Assembly: GCF_004923205.2 (NCBI RefSeq) | Contig: NZ_SELD02000018.1 | Location: 310,001 to 374,000, forward strand | Length of the DNA: 64,000 nt | From: Paracoccus aeridis | Lineage (GTDB): Bacteria > Pseudomonadota > Alphaproteobacteria > Rhodobacterales > Rhodobacteraceae | Direction: 5' to 3' | Shown here: in pieces, positions 20,234 to 29,737 of the stretch | Position numbering within the stretch: the stretch's first letter is position 1 | How the letters are laid out: each line of letters begins with the position of its first letter | Translations under genes and position numbers: made by a program | The notes under the pieces: model-generated | What the model was told of the DNA's origin: nothing | The model's input: the letters and a program-made list of their open reading frames with translations, nothing else | Database searches by the model: none

Positions 20234-20707
20234 TCAGTCCAGGTGGCTCTGCAGGAACCACAGGTCCTTGTCGGCCTGGCGCGAGGCCTCGGTCAGCACG
20301 TCGGCCGTCGAGGCGTCGCCCGCGTCGTCGGTGGTGTCGATGGCGGCGCGCACCCGCTCGCCATAGCTGCGGAAGCGGTCGGTGATCTCGCGCAGGTGGT
20401 CCGCCACGCTGGTCAGGTCGGTGGGATAGGGCTTCAGGCGGGTCGCCCGCGCCACTTCCTCGACCGTGCCGACGGCCACGCCGTCGAGTTGCTGGATCCT
20501 CTCGGCCATGTTGTCGATCTGCGGGTCCAGCCGGTCCTTCACCTCGTCCAGCAGCTCGTGGACGGCGATGAAGTTCGGCCCCTTCACGTTCCAGTGCGCC
20601 TGCTTCAGCGCGAGCGACAGCGAGGTGCCGTCGGCCATGCACGCCTGCAGTTCGGTGATGGCGGTCTTGCGCGCGTTGTCCTTGAGGCCCTGAAGGTTCA
20701 CGGACAT
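20234..20707 (-). CDS. dps: Dps-type DNA-binding ferritin
   Basis: A 157-residue Dps protein, which forms dodecamers that oxidise and store iron and protect DNA under stress. The ferroxidase-site motif is AHWNVKGPNFIAVHELLDEV at about 37-56, with His, Asp and Glu ligands shared across the subunit interface. Later helices include DHLREI and DLWFLQSHLD. The ATG at 20707 has CAGGAGAG six bases upstream. It lies between acpP and dnaE with its own upstream region. No OxyR site was recognised. Confidence 0.92.
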   Translation of the reverse strand: MSVNLQGLKDNARKTAITELQACMADGTSLSLALKQAHWNVKGPNFIAVHELLDEVKDRLDPQIDNMAERIQQLDGVAVGTVEEVARATRLKPYPTDLTSVADHLREITDRFRSYGERVRAAIDTTDDAGDASTADVLTEASRQADKDLWFLQSHLD

Positions 20708-20825
20708 GGGTTCTCTCCTGTTGCTGTGGGTCGCGGGCACAACCGGCCGGCATGGCAGGAGGTTCCGGCGCGCAAGGCGCCCCTGCACGGGGCGCAAGAT
20801 CGGCGTGGAGGGGCCGGAAACGACA

Positions 20826-20849
20826 ACGGCGCCCCTTTCGGGACGCCGT
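20826..20849 (-). terminator. probable terminator of acpP
   Basis: An imperfect stem (ACGGCG/CGCCGT plus CCC/GGG, one mismatch) lies 29 bases past the acpP stop. The minus-strand transcript continues TGTCGTTTCC, only a weak T tract. Confidence 0.4.
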
Positions 20850-20877
20850 GCGGCCATTCGCTTCGTCGGTTCGCCAA

Positions 20878-21114
20878 TCAGGCGGTCGCGCCCGAGATGA
20901 ACTTCACCGCATCGCCGAAGGTCTGGATCGTCTCGGCGGCGTCGTCCGGGATCTCGATCCCGAATTCTTCCTCGAACGCCATGACCAGCTCGACGGTGTC
21001 CAGCGAGTCGGCGCCCAGGTCGTCGATGAACGACGCGTTCTCGGTCACCTTTTCCTCGTCGACGCCCAGGTGCTCGACAACGATCTTCTTCACGCGATCA
21101 GAGATGTCGCTCAT
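20878..21114 (-). CDS. acpP: acyl carrier protein
   Basis: A 78-residue acidic carrier protein of fatty-acid synthesis. The phosphopantetheine attachment site is S37 in [19 protein letters not shown]. The usual four-helix pattern is present. It lies downstream of fabD-fabG, but 177 bases separate it from fabG and a promoter-like pair sits in that gap, so acpP is likely also transcribed alone at a high level. fabF, commonly next in other genomes, is not here; dps follows instead. Confidence 0.97.
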   Translation of the reverse strand: MSDISDRVKKIVVEHLGVDEEKVTENASFIDDLGADSLDTVELVMAFEEEFGIEIPDDAAETIQTFGDAVKFISGATA

Positions 21115-21202
21115 GTTTCATCCTCAGTTGCGGGCATCCGCCCAGTGTTGCCGGCAGTCACCGACGACAGCCGCGGGCGGTTCCCCTGCGGCCTTGATCC
21201 GG

Positions 21203-21230
21203 GGTATAGCAACGGCCGCGCTTTCTGCAA
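21203..21230 (-). promoter_or_regulatory. putative acpP promoter
   Basis: On the minus strand, TTGCAG (21230-21225) and TATACC (21208-21203) are 16 bases apart, 89 bases before the acpP start. The spacing and -10 are fair for a sigma-70 type promoter. Confidence 0.4.
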
Positions 21231-21291
21231 CTGCTTTCCCGCCCGCCTTGCGCCGTCTCGCCACGGCCCGCAAGGCGTGCCGGAGGTTGCG

Positions 21292-22029
21292 TCAGATCAT
21301 CGCCATCCCGCCGTTGACGTGCAGCGTGGCGCCGGTGACGTAGCCCGCCTGCGGGCTTGCAAGATACAGGACCGCCGCCGCGATGTCGTCGGGCGCGCCC
21401 ATCTTCCCGGCGGGTATCTGGGTCAGGATCCGGCCCTTCTGCTCGTCGTTCAGCTTGTCCGTCATGGCGGTCTCGATGAAGCCCGGCGCCACGCAGTTCA
21501 CCGTGATCCCGCGCGAGGCGACCTCGTAGGCGAGGCTCTTCGACATCCCCACCAGCCCCGCCTTGGCGGCGGCGTAGTTCCCCTGGCCGGGGTTGCCGGT
21601 CGTGCCGACGACGCTGGTGATCGTCACGATCCGGCCCCAGCGCGCCTTCATCATCCCGCGGAGCACGCCCCGCGCCAGCCGGAAGGACGAGGTCAGGTTG
21701 ACGTCGATCACCTGCGCCCATTCCTCGTCCGACATCCGCATGAACAGGTTGTCGCGTGTGATGCCCGCGTTGTTGACGAGGATGTCCACCGACCCCATCG
21801 CCTCGGCCGCCTGCCTGGGCAGCGCCTCGACCGCGGCGGCGTCGCCCAGGTCCGCGGTGACGACATGCGCCCGCTCGCCCAGCCGGTCGGCGAGTTCGCG
21901 CAGCGGCGCCTCGCGCGTTCCCGACAGGGCGACGGCGGCCCCCGCCCCGTGCAGCGCAGAGGCGACCGCGCCCCCGATCCCGCCCGAGGCGCCGGTGATC
22001 AGCGCGGTCTTTCCGGTAAGGTCGAACAT
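21292..22029 (-). CDS. fabG: 3-oxoacyl-[acyl-carrier-protein] reductase
   Basis: A 245-residue short-chain dehydrogenase that reduces beta-ketoacyl-ACP with NADPH. The cofactor motif TGASGGIG is at 13-20, NNAG near 88-91, and the catalytic triad is Ser in ITSVVGTTGNPGQ, then Tyr and Lys in NYAAAKAGL. The C-terminus GYVTGATLHVNGGMAMI is diagnostic. It lies 61 bases downstream of fabD; a dispersed repeat copy occupies part of that gap. Confidence 0.97.
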   Translation of the reverse strand: MFDLTGKTALITGASGGIGGAVASALHGAGAAVALSGTREAPLRELADRLGERAHVVTADLGDAAAVEALPRQAAEAMGSVDILVNNAGITRDNLFMRMSDEEWAQVIDVNLTSSFRLARGVLRGMMKARWGRIVTITSVVGTTGNPGQGNYAAAKAGLVGMSKSLAYEVASRGITVNCVAPGFIETAMTDKLNDEQKGRILTQIPAGKMGAPDDIAAAVLYLASPQAGYVTGATLHVNGGMAMI

Positions 22030-22040
22030 CAGTGCCTCAT

Positions 22041-22067
22041 CTTCTGTCTGGAAATATCCCGGCCGGG
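22041..22067 (-). repeat. dispersed intergenic repeat, degenerate copy
   Basis: In reverse complement this reads CCGGCCGGGATATTTCCAGA followed by CAGAAG. It shares the GGGATATTT and AGAAG parts with the copies near 39.4, 44.3, 44.5 and 48.8 kb. It sits in the fabD-fabG gap. Confidence 0.5.
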
Positions 22068-22090
22068 GCAGCGCCCGGGCGGGCGTGGCC

Positions 22091-23017
22091 TCAGCCCTTC
22101 AGCGCCGCGATGTCCGCGGGCGTGCCGACGCTGCGGGTCGCGGCGTCCGGGGCGATGCGACGGATCATGCCCGACAGCGCCTTGCCCGCGCCGATCTCCC
22201 AGAACTCGGTCACCCCCTGGTCGGCCATGAACGCCACCGATTCGCGCCAGCGCACGGGGCCCGTCACCTGCTCGACCAGGAACTGCCGGATCGCGCCCGG
22301 CATCGTCACCGGCTCGGCGCGGACGTTGGCGATCAGCGGCACCGCGGGCTCGGAAATCTCCACCCCCGCCAGCGCGTCGGACATCACGGTCGCCGCCGGC
22401 TGCATCAGCGCGCAATGGAACGGCGCCGACACCGGCAGCATTAGCGCGCGCTTGGCGCCGCGTTCCTTCGCCAGCGCCGCCGCGCGTTCCACCGCCGCCT
22501 TGTGGCCCGAGATCACGACCTGCGCCGGGTCGTTGTCGTTGGCCGCCTGGCACACCTCGTCGCCGGCCGCCTCGCGCGCGATCTCGTCCACGGCGGCGAA
22601 GTCCAGGCCCAGGATCGCGGCCATGGCGCCCACGCCGACCGGCACCGCGTCCTGCATCGCGGTCCCGCGGATGCTCAGAAGCCGCGCCGTGTCCGACAGG
22701 CTGATCGCGCCCGACGCGCACAGCGCCGAATATTCGCCAAGGCTGTGCCCGGCGACGAAATCCGCGTCGGTGATGGAGAAACCCTCCGCCTCCAGCGCCC
22801 GCAGCGCCGCGATCGAGGTCGCCATCAGCGCGGGCTGGGCGTTGCGGGTGAGCGTCAGCGTCTCGATGTCGCCGGACCAGATCAGGCCGGAGAGGTTCTC
22901 GCCCAGCGCCTCGTCCACCTCGTCGAACACGGCCTTCGCGGCCGGATAGGCCTCGGCCAGTTCGCGGCCCATGCCGATGGTCTGGGCGCCCTGCCCGGGA
23001 AAGACGAATGCGCGCAT
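22091..23017 (-). CDS. fabD: malonyl-CoA:ACP transacylase
   Basis: A 308-residue enzyme that loads malonyl groups onto ACP. The start MRAFVFPGQGAQ is typical, the nucleophile is S92 in GHSLGEY, and the catalytic His is in VSAPFHCALM near residue 200. The frame stays open to 23227, but ATG 23017 gives the standard N-terminus. It is the first gene of fabD-fabG, divergent from the CsoR-like repressor with 121 bases between the starts. Confidence 0.96.
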   Translation of the reverse strand: MRAFVFPGQGAQTIGMGRELAEAYPAAKAVFDEVDEALGENLSGLIWSGDIETLTLTRNAQPALMATSIAALRALEAEGFSITDADFVAGHSLGEYSALCASGAISLSDTARLLSIRGTAMQDAVPVGVGAMAAILGLDFAAVDEIAREAAGDEVCQAANDNDPAQVVISGHKAAVERAAALAKERGAKRALMLPVSAPFHCALMQPAATVMSDALAGVEISEPAVPLIANVRAEPVTMPGAIRQFLVEQVTGPVRWRESVAFMADQGVTEFWEIGAGKALSGMIRRIAPDAATRSVGTPADIAALKG

Positions 23018-23116
23018 GATGCTGTTCCCCCTTGCTTGGCTCATCCGATACCCGCTGGCGTGGCGGCAGGCAACCGACGCGGGCGCCCCCTTGAAGCGAC
23101 CGGATCGGTCTGCCAT

Positions 23117-23133
23117 ATACCCCCCAGAGGTAT
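23117..23133. promoter_or_regulatory. CsoR/RcnR-type operator
   Basis: ATACCCCCCAGAGGTAT is a 17-bp near-palindrome with ATACC/GGTAT arms around a C tract. The family binds G/C tracts flanked by AT-rich arms of this kind. It ends five bases before the start codon of the metal-sensing repressor, so it should give tight autorepression of this gene and the next. Binding is inferred from family knowledge. Confidence 0.65.
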
Positions 23134-23138
23134 TTGGA

Positions 23139-23426
23139 ATGAACCACGACCACTCCCCCGACCGGCGCGAGGCGAAGGTGAAGCGGCTGAACCGGATCGC
23201 CGGGCAGGTGCAGGGCATCTCGCGCATGGTGGCCGAGGACCGCTACTGCATCGACATCCTGACGCAGATGCAGGCGGTGAAGTCCGCGCTCGCGCGGGCC
23301 GAGGCTGAGATCCTGCGCGACCACGCCGCCCATTGCGTCCGCGACGCGATCACCGCGGGGGACGCGACCGAAACGCAGGCAAAGGTGGACGAGCTGGTCG
23401 CCCTGTTCGACCGCGCCCGCCGCTGA
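23139..23426 (+). CDS. CsoR/RcnR-family metal-sensing transcriptional repressor
   Basis: A 95-residue all-helical DUF156 repressor. The metal-ligand positions read C37, H62 and C66 (RYCIDIL, then DHAAHC). That is the Cys-His-Cys set of copper-sensing CsoR rather than the His-Cys-His-His of nickel sensor RcnR or the formaldehyde sensor FrmR, which lacks the last Cys. Two extra His residues (H3, H5) sit at the N-terminus. Copper(I) as effector is an inference. The operator-like palindrome lies immediately upstream, and the glutaredoxin-MauE fusion follows after 16 bases, the only obvious target. Confidence 0.88.
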   Translation: MNHDHSPDRREAKVKRLNRIAGQVQGISRMVAEDRYCIDILTQMQAVKSALARAEAEILRDHAAHCVRDAITAGDATETQAKVDELVALFDRARR

Positions 23427-23442
23427 TGAAAGGAACGATGCG

Positions 23443-24228
23443 ATGACGGCAACCACCGGGATGATGCGAGGGGCGGCCGCGGAGCAGCCGCGCCGCGCCG
23501 TGATCTACCGCATGATGACGCCCCAGCACATCTGCCCGTCCGGGCTGAAGGCGCTGGACCTGCTGCGCCGCAACGGGTTCGAGGTCGAGGACCACCCGCT
23601 GCGCACGCGCGAGGAAACCGATGCCTTCAAGGCCCGCCACGGCGTCCCCACGACGCCGCAGGTGTGGATCGGCGGCGAACGCATCGGCGGGCACGACGAC
23701 CTGCGCCGGCACCTGGGCCTGAAGGTCCACGACCCGAAGGCGCTGACCTACACGCCCGTCATCGCGATCTTCGGGATGGCCGCCGCGCTCGCCTTTGCCG
23801 TGGCCTGGGGCGTCGGCGGGGCAGCCGCGCTGGCGACCGCCTATACGCTGCAGCTGTTCCTCGGCTTCGCGACCGCGCTGCTCGCGCTTCAGAAGCTGCG
23901 CGACGTCGAGGGCTTCGTGAACGGCTTCCTCGGCTACGACCTGCTGGCCCGGCGCGTGCCCCGCTATGCCCGCGTCTATCCGTGGGCCGAGGCCTTGGTC
24001 GGCCTGCTGATGGTCGCGAACGCGGCGGTCTGGCTGATGGCGCCGGTGGCGCTGGTGATCGGCACGATCGGCGCGGTGTCGGTGTTCAAGGCGGTCTACG
24101 TCGACCGGCGGGAACTGAAATGCGCCTGCGTCGGCGGGCAGTCGAACGTGCCGCTGGGGTTCGTCTCGCTGACCGAAAATCTCGTCATGATCGGCATGGC
24201 GGTCTGGATGGTCGCGCGCATGATGTGA
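23443..24228 (+). CDS. glutaredoxin domain fused to a MauE/DoxX-type membrane protein
   Basis: A 261-residue two-domain protein. Residues 18-93 form a glutaredoxin-like fold with a single-cysteine site C31-P-S-G and the cis-Pro strand VPTTPQVWIGG (68-78). Residues 103-260 hold four or five membrane helices of the MauE/DoxX redox-associated family, with a C227-A-C229 pair in ELKCACVGG before the last helix. MauE-type proteins are linked to disulfide chemistry during maturation of secreted proteins. The domain order suggests thiol electrons passed between cytoplasm and membrane. It is cotranscribed with a CsoR-like repressor, so a role in copper handling or thiol repair is inferred. No close functional assignment can be given. 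Confidence 0.82.
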   Translation: MTATTGMMRGAAAEQPRRAVIYRMMTPQHICPSGLKALDLLRRNGFEVEDHPLRTREETDAFKARHGVPTTPQVWIGGERIGGHDDLRRHLGLKVHDPKALTYTPVIAIFGMAAALAFAVAWGVGGAAALATAYTLQLFLGFATALLALQKLRDVEGFVNGFLGYDLLARRVPRYARVYPWAEALVGLLMVANAAVWLMAPVALVIGTIGAVSVFKAVYVDRRELKCACVGGQSNVPLGFVSLTENLVMIGMAVWMVARMM

Positions 24229-24247
24229 CGCGCACCACCGAAATGAA

Positions 24248-24277
24248 AAAGCGCACCGCCCGACGGCGGTGCGCTTT
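24248..24277. terminator. bidirectional terminator between the glutaredoxin fusion and ndk
   Basis: A perfect 13-bp stem (AAAGCGCACCGCC with GGCGGTGCGCTTT) with a four-base loop. A runs on the left and TTT plus CCTT on the right serve both convergent genes. Confidence 0.88.
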
Positions 24278-24301
24278 CCTTATTGCACGAGGTGGACCGG
24301 A

Positions 24302-24724
24302 TCAGCCGACCAGCTCGAGGCCCGAGAAGAAGAACGAGATTTCTTCCTTCGCCGTCTCGGCCGCGTCCGAGCCGTGGACCGAGTTCTCGCCGACCGACTC
24401 GGCGAACTCCTTGCGGATGGTGCCCGCGTCGGCGTTGGCCGGGTTGGTCGCGCCCATCACTTCGCGGTTCTTGGCGATCGCGTTCTCGCCTTCCAGCACC
24501 TGCACGACGACCGGGCCGGATGCCATGAAGTCGCGCAGCTCGCCGAAGAAGGGACGGTCCTTGTGGACCTCGTAGAACTTGCCGGCCTGCTCCGGGGTCA
24601 GCCAGATGCGCTTCTGCGCGACGATGCGCAGGCCCGCATCCTCGAACTTCTGGTTGATCTTGCCGGTCAGGTTGCGGCGGGTCGCGTCGGGCTTGATGAT
24701 CGACAGCGTGCGTTCGACGGCCAT
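24302..24724 (-). CDS. ndk: nucleoside diphosphate kinase
   Basis: A 140-residue enzyme that equilibrates nucleoside di- and triphosphates through a phosphohistidine. The active-site His is H117 in NSVHGSD. The start [11 protein letters not shown] and [15 protein letters not shown] are typical. The ATG at 24724 gives the family length; the open frame further upstream is not conserved. It converges on the glutaredoxin fusion and shares its terminator. Confidence 0.97.
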   Translation of the reverse strand: MAVERTLSIIKPDATRRNLTGKINQKFEDAGLRIVAQKRIWLTPEQAGKFYEVHKDRPFFGELRDFMASGPVVVQVLEGENAIAKNREVMGATNPANADAGTIRKEFAESVGENSVHGSDAAETAKEEISFFFSGLELVG

Positions 24725-24948
24725 GATGATGTCCTCGTTGATGTCAGGTGCTGGTGTTGCGATTGGGCGGGCCGGTAGCATGGGCCCGGGCCGAAGGAAA
24801 CCCCGGCGAAAGGCCGCGCGCGGCGCGGGGGCAGCCCGTCGCGACCGTTGCAAGGCCGACACGGAACCGTGATCATGCCGTCGCACGTCCGCCATAGCTT
24901 GCGCCAGCAACCTGCAACCCGACCCGCAACCTCGTGACCGGAGCTTCC

Positions 24949-26292
24949 ATGTCCCTTGCCCTTCTGCGCGGCGCCGCGCTGATCGCCCTCATGCCCGCGC
25001 TCGCCGCCGCGCAGGCCCCCGCGCCCGCGACCACGGCGCCCACGACCACGGCGCCCGCGACCGCCACGCCCGCAACTCCCGCGCCCGCGACCACCGTCGC
25101 GGACGCGGCCGCCTACGACTTCGCCGGCGCGACCCGTCCCGCGCCGACCTACGGCCCCCGCCCGTTCTACCTGATCGACCAGCTGCCGGCCGGCGCGCTC
25201 AAGGACAAGCTGATGTCCTGCAAGGACCAGACCCCGAAGGTCACCGCGTTCTCCATCGGCCATCGCGGCGCGCCGCTGATGTTCCCGGAACATACGGTCG
25301 AATCGAACCTCGCCGCCGCCGCGATGGGCGCGGGCGTGCTGGAATGCGACGTGACCTTCACCGCCGACAGGCAGCTCGTCTGCCGCCACGCGCAGAACGA
25401 CCTGCACACCACCACCAACATCCTGTCCACCCCGCTTGCCGCGAAGTGCACGACGCCCTTCACCCCGGCCGCGAACGGCGCCGAGGCCACGGCCGAGTGC
25501 CGCACCTCGGACCTGACGCTGGCCGAGTTCCAGACGCTGTCGCCCAAGATGGATTCGTCCGACCCGACCGCCACCACGGCCGAGGACTACCAGAAGGGCA
25601 ACGCCCCCTTCCGGACCGACCTCTACACCAACGGCGCGCACCTGATGACGCACGCCCAGTCGATCGAGCTGTTCAGGGCGCTGGGCGCGAAGTTCACGCC
25701 CGAGCTGAAGGAAGCGATCGTGGACATGCCGTTCGACGGCTACACGACCGAGGACTATGCCCAGGCGATCGTGGACGAATACAAGGCCGCCGGCATCCCC
25801 GCCTCGGACGTGCACCTGCAGACGTTCGAGATGGAGCACATGGACCACTGGCTGAAGGCCGAGCCGGAGTTCGCGGCGACCGCCGTCTATCTGGTCGACC
25901 CCGACCGCGTCCAAGGCTTCGACGTCCAGAAGCCCGATACGTGGGGCGAGTACGCCCCGCAGCCGCTGGCCGACAAGGGCATCAGGACCATCGCCCCGCC
26001 GCTGTTCGCGCTGGTGACGCCGGGCACCGGCGGCGACATGGTCCCGTCCGCCTATGCCGAGGCGATCAAGGCCGCCGGCATGGACATGATCTCGTGGTCG
26101 CTGGAACGCTCCGGCCCGATCACGCCGGAAAACAGGGGCGGCTGGTACTACGGCTCGGTCGCCGATGTCGCGACGACCGACGCCGCCGTCTACGAGATCG
26201 TGGACACGCTGGCGCAGGAAGTCGGCGTGAAGGGCATCTTCTCGGACTGGCCCGCGACCGTCACCTACTACGCGAACTGCATGGGCCTGTGA
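24949..26292 (+). CDS. secreted glycerophosphodiester phosphodiesterase
   Basis: A 447-residue exported GDPD-family hydrolase, probably periplasmic, that releases glycerol-3-phosphate from glycerophosphodiesters. A signal peptide ends near AAAQA (residues 17-23), followed by a low-complexity Ala/Pro/Thr linker (23-50). The TIM-barrel starts with H105-R-G and PEHTVESN; E132 and D134 in ECDVTF bind the metal, and H147 is the second catalytic His. The ATG at 24949 is preferred to GTG 24934. The length and cysteine-containing insertions resemble GlpQ-type enzymes. A hairpin terminator follows at 26314. Confidence 0.88.
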   Translation: MSLALLRGAALIALMPALAAAQAPAPATTAPTTTAPATATPATPAPATTVADAAAYDFAGATRPAPTYGPRPFYLIDQLPAGALKDKLMSCKDQTPKVTAFSIGHRGAPLMFPEHTVESNLAAAAMGAGVLECDVTFTADRQLVCRHAQNDLHTTTNILSTPLAAKCTTPFTPAANGAEATAECRTSDLTLAEFQTLSPKMDSSDPTATTAEDYQKGNAPFRTDLYTNGAHLMTHAQSIELFRALGAKFTPELKEAIVDMPFDGYTTEDYAQAIVDEYKAAGIPASDVHLQTFEMEHMDHWLKAEPEFAATAVYLVDPDRVQGFDVQKPDTWGEYAPQPLADKGIRTIAPPLFALVTPGTGGDMVPSAYAEAIKAAGMDMISWSLERSGPITPENRGGWYYGSVADVATTDAAVYEIVDTLAQEVGVKGIFSDWPATVTYYANCMGL

Positions 26293-26313
26293 TCCGCGCC
26301 CGCTGACGGGGTG

Positions 26314-26340
26314 AAGGGCGGCCCTGCGAGGCCGTCCTTT
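26314..26340 (+). terminator. terminator of the glycerophosphodiesterase gene
   Basis: A 10-bp stem (AAGGGCGGCC with GGCCGTCCTT, one G-U pair) and six-base loop, followed by TGTCCTT. It lies 21 bases past the stop. Confidence 0.65.
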
Positions 26341-26364
26341 GTCCTTGCGTCGTGCCGGTCAACG

Positions 26365-26391
26365 AAAAAGGGCGGCCCCGCCGGGCCGCCC
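26365..26391 (-). terminator. terminator of the cold-shock gene
   Basis: A 9-bp stem (GGGCGGCCC/GGGCCGCCC), four-base loop and five T residues on the minus strand, 24 bases after the cold-shock protein stop. Confidence 0.85.
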
Positions 26392-26415
26392 TTCGTCATC
26401 AGATCGACCGAAAGA

Positions 26416-26622
26416 TCAGAGGAACTTGACGTTCGACGCCGATTCGCGGCCGTCGCGGCCGGTTTCCAGGTCGTAGCTGACCTTCTGACCGTCGGCCGGG
26501 GCCTGCAGGCCGGCGCGTTCCAGCGCCGAGATGTGCAGGAACACGTCGCGGTTGCCGTTTTCCGGCTGGATGAAGCCGAAGCCTTTGGTCGAGTTGAACC
26601 ATTTCACGGTGCCGTTGGCCAT
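26416..26622 (-). CDS. cold-shock protein (CspA family)
   Basis: A 68-residue single-stranded nucleic-acid-binding protein. It has the RNP1-like motif KGFGFIQP (about 15-22) and RNP2-like VFLHIS (31-36) on a five-strand OB fold. The ATG at 26622 follows AAGGAG. The promoter-like pair at 26739-26767 implies a leader of roughly 110 bases, as in cold-regulated csp genes. Several paralogues are usual in this group, so I give no number. Confidence 0.94.
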   Translation of the reverse strand: MANGTVKWFNSTKGFGFIQPENGNRDVFLHISALERAGLQAPADGQKVSYDLETGRDGRESASNVKFL

Positions 26623-26738
26623 CGTGATTTCTCCTTCAAACGTCATCCGCGGAAGTGCGATGACCCGGCGCAGTCAGTCGTAACAGCATACTGAAGCCGA
26701 TGACGGAGACAGAGCAGATAGAAAAACGTTGCCGCCAC

Positions 26739-26767
26739 AATGTAGGGCGCGGGGCCTTGCCGATCAA
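26739..26767 (-). promoter_or_regulatory. putative promoter of the cold-shock gene
   Basis: On the minus strand, TTGATC (26767-26762) and TACATT (26744-26739) are 17 bases apart, a good sigma-70 spacing. This gives a long untranslated leader before the start at 26622. Confidence 0.5.
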
Positions 26768-26850
26768 GTCTTATCGTCCACGACCCGGTGTCGCCCCGGT
26801 CCGGCCCGTCCGCGATTGACCCGCCAGCCGGCTTGAGGCAAGCCCCCGCC

Positions 26851-28707
<1,857 letters not shown>

Positions 28708-28826
28708 CCGCGCAGCTTCAGCAATTTTCAACGACTCGGTGCAACAATGACGCGTGGACCGGGTTGTCATCGGACGAGACCGGGTCCATGTGTCCGCCGA
28801 ATTGTCCCTGAAAGGTCGCGTTCCAG

Positions 28827-29582
28827 ATGAAATCCGTCGTCCTCGCATCGGCTGCCGCGCTGGCCGCCTTGGCCGCCGTTCCCGCACAGGCGCAGGACGG
28901 GTGGGGGATCGCGGCGGACGTGGGCCTGGGCGCCGTCCACGGGCCCGACTATCCCGGCTCTGCCGAGACGCAGGCATCGCCCTGGGTCATCCTCAGGAAC
29001 GTCGACGTGGTCCGCCCCGGGCAGGCGCTGACGCAGGACGGGTCCGCCGACGGGCTGTCGATCGTGCCGACCTTCAACTATCGCGGCGACCGCGAGGCGG
29101 GGGACAGCGACGCGCTCGCCGGTCTCGACGACATCGACGCATCGGGCGAGGTCGGGGCGCGGCTGAAGTATTCCGTGGGCGACGCCTTCGGCTATGTCGC
29201 GGCGCGGCGCGGCTTCGGCGGCCACGACGGCGTGGTGGGCGAGTTCGGCGCGAAATACCGCATCAAGCCCTCGGACCGCCTGACCCTGTGGGCAGGCGCC
29301 GAAGCCGACTTCGCGAACGAGAAGTTCGTGGACACCTATTTCGGGATCTCCGCCGACGAATCCACGACCAGCGGCCATGCCCCCTTCTCGCCCGACGGCG
29401 GCGTCTACGCGCACTCCCTGTCGCTGGAAGGGCGCTACGCGCTGACCGACAGCCTCGCGGTGCTGGGCGAGGCGCGCTACACCCGGCTCACCGGCGACGC
29501 GGCGGATTCGCCCATCGTCGAGGACACGGCGCAGCCCTCGGTCCGGCTGGGCGTCGTCCACCGCTTCAGCTTCCGCTTCTGA
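28827..29582 (+). CDS. MipA/OmpV-family outer membrane protein
   Basis: A 251-residue predicted beta-barrel. The signal peptide ends at AQA (residues 20-22). Alternating hydrophobic strands follow, with the family-typical GAVHGPDYPGS near the start, YRGDR in the middle, and a terminal Phe (RFSFRF), the outer-membrane assembly signal. MipA was described as a scaffold for murein enzymes, and OmpV as an adhesin or porin, so no precise role can be assigned. It lies 119 bases after the ABC-F gene. Confidence 0.82.
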   Translation: MKSVVLASAAALAALAAVPAQAQDGWGIAADVGLGAVHGPDYPGSAETQASPWVILRNVDVVRPGQALTQDGSADGLSIVPTFNYRGDREAGDSDALAGLDDIDASGEVGARLKYSVGDAFGYVAARRGFGGHDGVVGEFGAKYRIKPSDRLTLWAGAEADFANEKFVDTYFGISADESTTSGHAPFSPDGGVYAHSLSLEGRYALTDSLAVLGEARYTRLTGDAADSPIVEDTAQPSVRLGVVHRFSFRF

Positions 29583-29737
29583 AGGGGGCGCGCGGCGTCG
29601 GCCGCACGCTGTCACGGGTCCGACACGCGCCCGTGGCAGACGGCGCAGGAACCCTGTCCTGATCCTGCCCGGACGCGGTCGCCCCGACACCCCGATCCGG
29701 CCCCAACCCGGCCCTGACGCTGAACGGAAGACCGAAG

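Noticed and set aside
16514..21343. A very long open frame (over 1600 codons) on the plus strand, opposite dnaE, dps and acpP
   Set aside because: Its composition is rich in Arg, Gly, His and Asp, as expected for the antisense of GC-rich codons, and it lies across several genes with clear family motifs on the other strand.
23139..23426. Formaldehyde sensor FrmR
   Set aside because: The third ligand position is Cys66, which fits CsoR better, and no formaldehyde dehydrogenase gene adjoins it.
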